Source: Legionellaceae bacterium
GTDB lineage: Bacteria > Pseudomonadota > Gammaproteobacteria > Legionellales > Legionellaceae
Length of the DNA stretch: 11,317 nucleotides
Direction of reading: 5' to 3'
Assembly: GCA_030696465.1 (NCBI GenBank)
Contig: JAUYSE010000054.1
Coordinates: 1 to 11,317 of the forward strand
The stretch's first letter is position 1, and every line of letters begins with the position of its first letter. A program made the translations under genes and the position numbers. This document shows, piece after piece, positions 7,286 to 11,317 of the stretch. Below the pieces are notes generated by a model that was given only the letters and a program-made list of their open reading frames with translations, did no database searches and was not told the DNA's origin.

Positions 7286-9075
7286 ATAACACTTTCTCTC
7301 ATTATTTCTTTTACTATTTCGTTTTAAGTCCGTTATTACGCTTTCTTTTAATATTAATTTTTAGCAGTCAAAGTCCTTTGGCTCTAGGGGAAAAAAGGGT
7401 GCGGCTCACTATTGCTACCGGCCTAATTACTGATGGTTTACATTTGCTGTTAATGATAATGCTACATACTTATCTTTCTGATTTCAGCGCCTATCATTTT
7501 TTTTATTTTAATATGCATATTCAAGTCAGCTGGTCCACCTACGCTATGGGATTTTTCTGCTTTTCTATTGGATTAATTATGGTAGTCGCACGTTTCTCCC
7601 TGTTTTATCTACATCGTGACGTCTATTTCTATAAATTCTTTGCTTTACTTTCTATCCTGCAACTGGCAGTGACATTCCTGTTACTGACTAACAGCTCAGA
7701 AAGTATTTTTATTGGCTGGGAACTCTTAGGACTCTCTTCTGTACTACTTATTGCTTTTTATGAGCATCGCAGTTCTGCCCTTAAAAATTCTCTCATTATT
7801 TTGGTTATTTATAAAATAGCAGACGTTCTTTTTTATTCTGCACTCATAGGAGCTGCTTTTTGGGGTAAATATTCTTATGTACAAATAGAACAGCCGTTCT
7901 TGATGTTATTAATTTTACTTGCCTGCCTTATAAAATCGAGCCTATTTCCCTGGATTTGGTTACCACGGGCGATGGAAGGACCAACCCCATCCAGTGCAAT
8001 TTTTTATGGCGGTATTGCCACACACATCCCTATATTTTTATTTTTAAATTTAAGTCTACATCACCCATTCACTCATTCTTTTATTTTTGTAGTTGTTTTT
8101 AGTATTCTCACAATCGTGACCGTACTTACTAGTTTACTGAGTCGTCAAGCAAGCGACGCCAAAAGCGCTATTGCTTATGCGTCAATTACACAAATGGGGC
8201 TTATTTATGGTGAAATTCTTTTAGGCTGGTATACTTTTGCGTTAATCCATACCATTGTTAACGGCAGTTATCGAACGATGGAGTTTATAAAATCACCCTC
8301 GCTTATTTATAATCGACGCCTTATTGAAACAAACCGTAAAAACAGCTCTTTTCCTGCAACACATTATTCAAGCTTATTCACCAAGCTGTACCAACTGACC
8401 TATCATGAATTCTACCTTCCACGACTACTAATTCACTGTATTGAATGGTTTCTTGGCTTACACAATACTCGCGCACATGTGAAAGCAACTCGGAATTATT
8501 TATTGAACAGCCTTCTCTGTTTTTTATTATTTGAGTTTTGTATTTATACCTTACTACACATTAAAATTAGCCTACAAAATGAAGTCTTATTTTTGCTGGG
8601 CATCAGTTTCAATGTTTTATCGACACTCTTTAAATATAAACCAATTTACTTTTTTATGGCTATCTCTGCTTCAACTCTAACTGTTTTTACCATCTTGTTT
8701 AATCAGTTGCATGCGTCTGCCCTACCTTTTGAATGGCTCTATTTTTTCTTTATGTTGACGCTACTTTACCAGCTTTTACCTCACAAGAAAAAAGAATCAC
8801 TCTCACTGAACTACACGGGAAAACTTTTTCACTCCACCGCAGCCAATCTTATTATTCTTATCGTCGGCATTTCCCTGCTGGGGATTCCAGGATTAACTTC
8901 TTATTTGATCTGGGAACGCTTAGAACACCAACTTCTACCACACTCTCCAGATTTAATTATTAACGGATTTTTTATTCTCGCTTTAAATACTATCGTGTTT
9001 TTCCGTTTTTATTATTCTAATTTTCTTGGAAAACCGACATTCGCCAATCAGTATGAAACCTTCCAAAGACGCTAA
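7282..9075 (+). CDS. dabB: DabB: NuoL/Mrp-like membrane subunit of the DAB complex
   Basis: A 597-residue polytopic membrane protein with roughly 13-15 hydrophobic segments, related to proton-pumping antiporter-like subunits (NuoL, MrpA). Key features are a Glu in GWELLGLSS (E147), a Lys in LIKSSLFPW (K218) followed by WLPRAMEGPTPSSA (226-239), and a second Lys in DAKSAIAYASITQMG (K294). Where NuoL has SALLH after the MEGPTP motif this protein has SAIFY. It also has HTIVNGSYRTMEF instead of the NuoL HA-x-FK region; both changes resemble DabB-type proteins rather than complex I. It should conduct H+ or Na+ to power DabA at the inner membrane. The start overlaps the dabA stop (ATGA) and has no recognisable ribosome site, so translation probably depends on ribosomes finishing dabA. 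No other nuo or mrp gene is nearby, which supports the DAB reading. Confidence 0.88.
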   Translation: MNNTFSHYFFYYFVLSPLLRFLLILIFSSQSPLALGEKRVRLTIATGLITDGLHLLLMIMLHTYLSDFSAYHFFYFNMHIQVSWSTYAMGFFCFSIGLIMVVARFSLFYLHRDVYFYKFFALLSILQLAVTFLLLTNSSESIFIGWELLGLSSVLLIAFYEHRSSALKNSLIILVIYKIADVLFYSALIGAAFWGKYSYVQIEQPFLMLLILLACLIKSSLFPWIWLPRAMEGPTPSSAIFYGGIATHIPIFLFLNLSLHHPFTHSFIFVVVFSILTIVTVLTSLLSRQASDAKSAIAYASITQMGLIYGEILLGWYTFALIHTIVNGSYRTMEFIKSPSLIYNRRLIETNRKNSSFPATHYSSLFTKLYQLTYHEFYLPRLLIHCIEWFLGLHNTRAHVKATRNYLLNSLLCFLLFEFCIYTLLHIKISLQNEVLFLLGISFNVLSTLFKYKPIYFFMAISASTLTVFTILFNQLHASALPFEWLYFFFMLTLLYQLLPHKKKESLSLNYTGKLFHSTAANLIILIVGISLLGIPGLTSYLIWERLEHQLLPHSPDLIINGFFILALNTIVFFRFYYSNFLGKPTFANQYETFQRR

Positions 9076-9120
9076 GACTGCTCGTTACCTTCTTATAGGG
9101 GATGAGAGTAACGAAGAGTC
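9076..9120. terminator. Hairpin at the dabB / kinase convergent junction, possible two-way terminator
   Basis: GACTGCTCGTTAC (9076-9088) and GTAACGAAGAGTC (9108-9120) pair at 11 of 13 positions around a 19-base loop. The hairpin starts directly after the dabB stop and covers the kinase stop codon, so it could end transcription from both sides. Neither side has a clear T-run, so it is not a textbook intrinsic terminator; it may instead only stabilise the 3' ends. Confidence 0.35.
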
Positions 9121-10632
9121 TGGTAACGTAGACATCCCTGGAACCGAAGAACTTACTGGCGTATAAGGCGTCATCCCTGCGCTTGAAGAATTCTCTGGTG
9201 AAGCTGAGATCTGCTTACTCGCGGATTTTAGCGCAGTATAGGCACAAATAAGGGCATGCTGTGCTTGAACATCTTTTGCAAGTGCACTTAATCTTTCTTC
9301 TGTACATGCAAGCTGATCCTCTTTATAGAGGATCAATGCAGCACTGATAAATTGTAAGGTCCGCTCTTTATTATGGGTAATGCATCTTGCAACGTTACTT
9401 GTATCTAACAATGCTTGCATCACTGGCGGTAACTGATTCCACATTTCTTGAGTATAAATAGTATTTTTTGCGTTGAACGAATGAAAAATTGTTCGTAACG
9501 CAGCAACTTTATCATCAAAAAAGTAAGAAGGGGTTTTTTCTATTTGATGGTTATTAATTTTCAACTTATATTCTTGCAGATACGTTACCCTCTCTTTATT
9601 ATTCAGAGGGATCGAATAACTCACCGGTATATTGGCCATTGAGCCTTGATGAGGCGTATGTGCTTGATCCAAGCCACTATTGCTCGCCATCCCAAAATCA
9701 ATAAAGCGTAATTCTCCTGCGTGCAGGACTATATTCTCTACTTTAATATCTCCATGGCATATGGATTTATGAGCGCGCGAACACTCACCTATATGCAATT
9801 TTTCCAAGTAAAGTAATAAGTCAATCGCATAATCTTCTCGCTCCCTCTGCGCATCAGGAGGAAGTTTTTGTAAGACTTTATCTAAAGACTCCCCCAAATA
9901 AGGCATATCTTGATAGACTTTATATACTACTCCGTCGGTATCTCTTCTAATCAACAACTCAGAGGTCGCCACCCCAACATCCAGATTAATCTCCGCTTCT
10001 TTTTGAAGCAAAGGAAGCAGTTCATACTCTATCAAAATTGCATCATAATTCCTTTTTTTATACCAGTTTTCCATACATTCGATCTTCTGTTGCAAATCGC
10101 TGATATCCTCACCATTTGATTGACGTATCTTTATCCTGTCGTTTAATAACTGATAATGACTATCACTTAATCGTTTTTTTTGTTGCTCAGAACGATGTCT
10201 GAATGCATCCACTTGAACTATTTTTTGTCTTTTTATAATAGCGCCTCCTTCTGGAACACGTGCCTGAGAAAAACGCGCACGCCCAAATATCCCTTTTCCA
10301 CATTCTTCTTCACGTCGACGAATAATGCCTGGAGCCACTTGCAGATAAGAGTACATAAAACCTTCTTTACTTCCTGCATATTTTTTATCAGGATTTTCCT
10401 GAAAATACCGCTCCACCGCATCCCAGTCTTTTTCGGAGAATTTCTGATGGTAATCGCTTATTACTTTTGCATAATTCGTAAATAGTTCTAAATGAATCTG
10501 CTGAGATATCTTATTCAAAGCATCTACCTTCGCTTGATGCTCCGCACTTTGCGGTTCGGAATTATTGATATATTCTATTTCTTTGCTTATTCGTTTCAAT
10601 GCCCAAGACTTCATCGCTTTGTTTATAGACAT
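9085..10632 (-). CDS. Eukaryotic-like protein kinase, candidate secreted effector
   Basis: A 515-residue protein with no signal peptide. In order: a charged helical N-terminus (1-100); a glycine loop G112-K-G-I-F-G117 followed by RARFSQA; a candidate ATP-binding Lys in AIIK134; a long charged insert (about 135-195); a helix with candidate alpha-C Glu residues (E202/E204); a catalytic loop H293-G-D295-I-K297-V-E-N300; and D312-F-G314. An obvious APE motif is missing. A C-terminal domain (about 366-465, with TPSYFFDDK, LLDTSN and ILYKED) is shared with the neighbouring gene, and the last 45 residues are rich in Ser, Thr and Pro. All core catalytic residues are present, so it may be active. Stand-alone kinases of this build in Legionellales are often type IV secretion substrates; effector status is inference. 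AGGAG lies 9 bases before the start. Its target is unknown. Confidence 0.75.
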   Translation of the reverse strand: MSINKAMKSWALKRISKEIEYINNSEPQSAEHQAKVDALNKISQQIHLELFTNYAKVISDYHQKFSEKDWDAVERYFQENPDKKYAGSKEGFMYSYLQVAPGIIRRREEECGKGIFGRARFSQARVPEGGAIIKRQKIVQVDAFRHRSEQQKKRLSDSHYQLLNDRIKIRQSNGEDISDLQQKIECMENWYKKRNYDAILIEYELLPLLQKEAEINLDVGVATSELLIRRDTDGVVYKVYQDMPYLGESLDKVLQKLPPDAQREREDYAIDLLLYLEKLHIGECSRAHKSICHGDIKVENIVLHAGELRFIDFGMASNSGLDQAHTPHQGSMANIPVSYSIPLNNKERVTYLQEYKLKINNHQIEKTPSYFFDDKVAALRTIFHSFNAKNTIYTQEMWNQLPPVMQALLDTSNVARCITHNKERTLQFISAALILYKEDQLACTEERLSALAKDVQAQHALICAYTALKSASKQISASPENSSSAGMTPYTPVSSSVPGMSTLPDSSLLSSPIRR

Positions 10633-10641
10633 TTTAAGGTT

Positions 10642-10646
10642 CTCCT
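10642..10646 (-). promoter_or_regulatory. Strong ribosome binding site of the kinase gene
   Basis: The complement reads AGGAG, 9 bases before the ATG at 10632. It fixes this start, with the long N-terminal helical region included. Confidence 0.7.
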
Positions 10647-10705
10647 AAAATAGGTAACGCTATTGCCAATATGTCGAATATAGGTTTTTTAAGTTATTGT
10701 GTTTA

Positions 10706-10711
10706 ATTATA
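10706..10711 (-). promoter_or_regulatory. Possible -10 element for the kinase gene
   Basis: A perfect TATAAT on the minus strand would place the transcription start near 10699, giving a leader of about 65 bases. No good -35 box is found 16-18 bp upstream. An imperfect palindrome around AGCGCT (10730-10743, 10 of 14 positions symmetric) covers that region and could bind an activator or repressor. The rest of the 229-bp gap between the two kinase-like genes (10633-10861) shows no RNA gene, no clear ORF and no canonical terminator. Confidence 0.35.
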
Positions 10712-10861
10712 GCTCAGTAATGAGATTACGCTCAGCGCTCTGCTAAAAACACAGCGATTAAATTTAAACACCTAAAATATAGCGAAGTATCAGAGTAAAA
10801 ACCGCAAGAGACATAAAATCCGATCCGCGACCATTAGGGCAGAGCAGTTAATAGATACGTA

Positions 10862-11317
10862 TTACGATGGCGTAAAGGCCTGTCCCTGCGGCGCTAATGT
10901 TACAGATGGTCTATACGCCGCGATAAGTCTCGCCTGTTCCAATGGATCCTGCGCTAAACTATTCAAGCGCTCTTCTGTACATATATTTTTATCTTCTTTG
11001 TAAAGAATCAATACGGACGCAATAAATTGTAAACTATGTTGTGCATCCTGCTGTATACACTTTTCAATATTACTGGTATCTAACAAGGTTTGAATGGTAT
11101 TTGGTAAGTGCTTGTACATTGTATCACTAAAAATTGTCTTATAACTGTGTAGGTGATGGTACATGGTTCTAAGTGTTGCTATTTTGTCATCAAAAAAGTA
11201 ACTGGGCGTTGGAATAATTTTATTGGCCGCAGTATCTTCATTAAAACTCGCTACACATGCGTTTATATCCTCATCGCTCTGAGGGACACGATAATTATAA
11301 GGCATATTCCATTCCGT
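10862..11317 (-). CDS. 3' part of a second kinase-like gene, tandem paralogue of the gene at 9085-10632
   Basis: The reading frame is open to the right edge of the window. The first Met that could be called (codon at 11303-11305) is internal, because the preceding residues (T-E-W-N) already align with the paralogue. The 151 visible residues match kinase residues from about 331 onward without gaps: N-M-P-Y-N-Y-R-V-P against N-I-P-V-S-Y-S-I-P, then TPSYFFDDK in both. Over the next stretch to the end of the shared domain I count 53 identities in 99 positions by eye. The shared domain includes LLDTSN, LQFI, LILYKED and CTEERL. Its tail is short (ends QAFTPS), lacking the Ser-rich extension of its neighbour. 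The catalytic region lies outside the window, so whether it is a kinase is inference. The stop is TAA at 10862-10864. Confidence 0.75.
   Translation of the reverse strand, partial: TEWNMPYNYRVPQSDEDINACVASFNEDTAANKIIPTPSYFFDDKIATLRTMYHHLHSYKTIFSDTMYKHLPNTIQTLLDTSNIEKCIQQDAQHSLQFIASVLILYKEDKNICTEERLNSLAQDPLEQARLIAAYRPSVTLAPQGQAFTPS

Noticed and set aside
7282..9075. Reading dabB as a complex I NuoL or Mrp antiporter subunit
   Set aside because: No other nuo or mrp genes are adjacent, NuoL-specific His and Lys regions are altered, and the gene is coupled to dabA.
9910..10485. Plus-strand reading frames (about 69 and 101 residues) opposite the kinase gene
   Set aside because: Antisense to the catalytic region, with low-complexity Phe/Ile-rich translations; no support.
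10681..10715. PmrA-type direct repeat (TTAA spaced repeats) upstream of the kinase gene
   Set aside because: Two TTAA units occur in AT-rich DNA, but spacing and flanks do not fit the PmrA pattern I recall.
10745..10850. Intrinsic terminator after the second kinase-like gene
   Set aside because: T-runs occur on the minus strand after GCGG and GTG, but no matching upstream stem could be found.
11303..11305. Start codon for the second kinase-like gene
   Set aside because: The frame stays open to the window edge and the residues before this Met align with the paralogue, so it is internal.

Overview
The window looks like part of the chromosome of a gammaproteobacterium, most plausibly a host-associated member of the Legionellales (Legionella, Coxiella or Rickettsiella type). 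The reasons are a Bat operon in the order common in gammaproteobacteria, a low-GC DabA/DabB pair of a kind reported from Legionella as well as autotrophs, and two tandem genes related to eukaryotic-like protein kinases, which are typical secreted effectors of that order. The taxonomic call is inference; no rRNA, tRNA or other marker gene is present.

Layout. Positions 1-4434 (minus strand) carry a tightly packed Bat (Bacteroides aerotolerance-type) operon, read from right to left: moxR AAA+ ATPase, a DUF58 protein, a DUF4381 membrane protein, batA (VWA), batB (VWA) and the 5' end of a TPR protein (batC-like), which runs off the left edge. Four of the five junctions overlap by 4-13 bp and the fifth has a 4-bp gap, so this is one transcription and translation unit. 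Its likely promoter is a consensus TTGACA / TATGCT pair at 4466-4495. A MoxR ATPase with VWA partners is generally thought to act as a chaperone-like module for assembling or metal-loading envelope complexes. BatB has lost several metal-site (MIDAS) positions that BatA keeps.

Positions 4435-4639 are a divergent regulatory region. To its right (plus strand, 4640-9075) lie dabA (DUF2309, zinc enzyme-like) and dabB (NuoL-like membrane subunit). They overlap by ATGA and together should form a cation-gradient-driven inorganic-carbon accumulation complex. All four zinc ligands of the DabA active site can be found at the expected spacing. No CO2-fixation gene is in view, so the bicarbonate presumably feeds ordinary carboxylases or pH/CO2 adaptation.

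Positions 9085-11317 (minus strand) hold a 515-residue protein with glycine loop, catalytic Lys, HGD..K....N loop and DFG motif, plus a conserved C-terminal domain. Upstream of it is the 3' part of a second gene carrying the same C-terminal domain (about half identical, essentially gapless). This is a tandem family of probable kinase effectors. dabB and the kinase gene converge with 9 bp between stop codons, with a hairpin across the junction. The least described part of the window is this kinase pair and its shared C-terminal domain.
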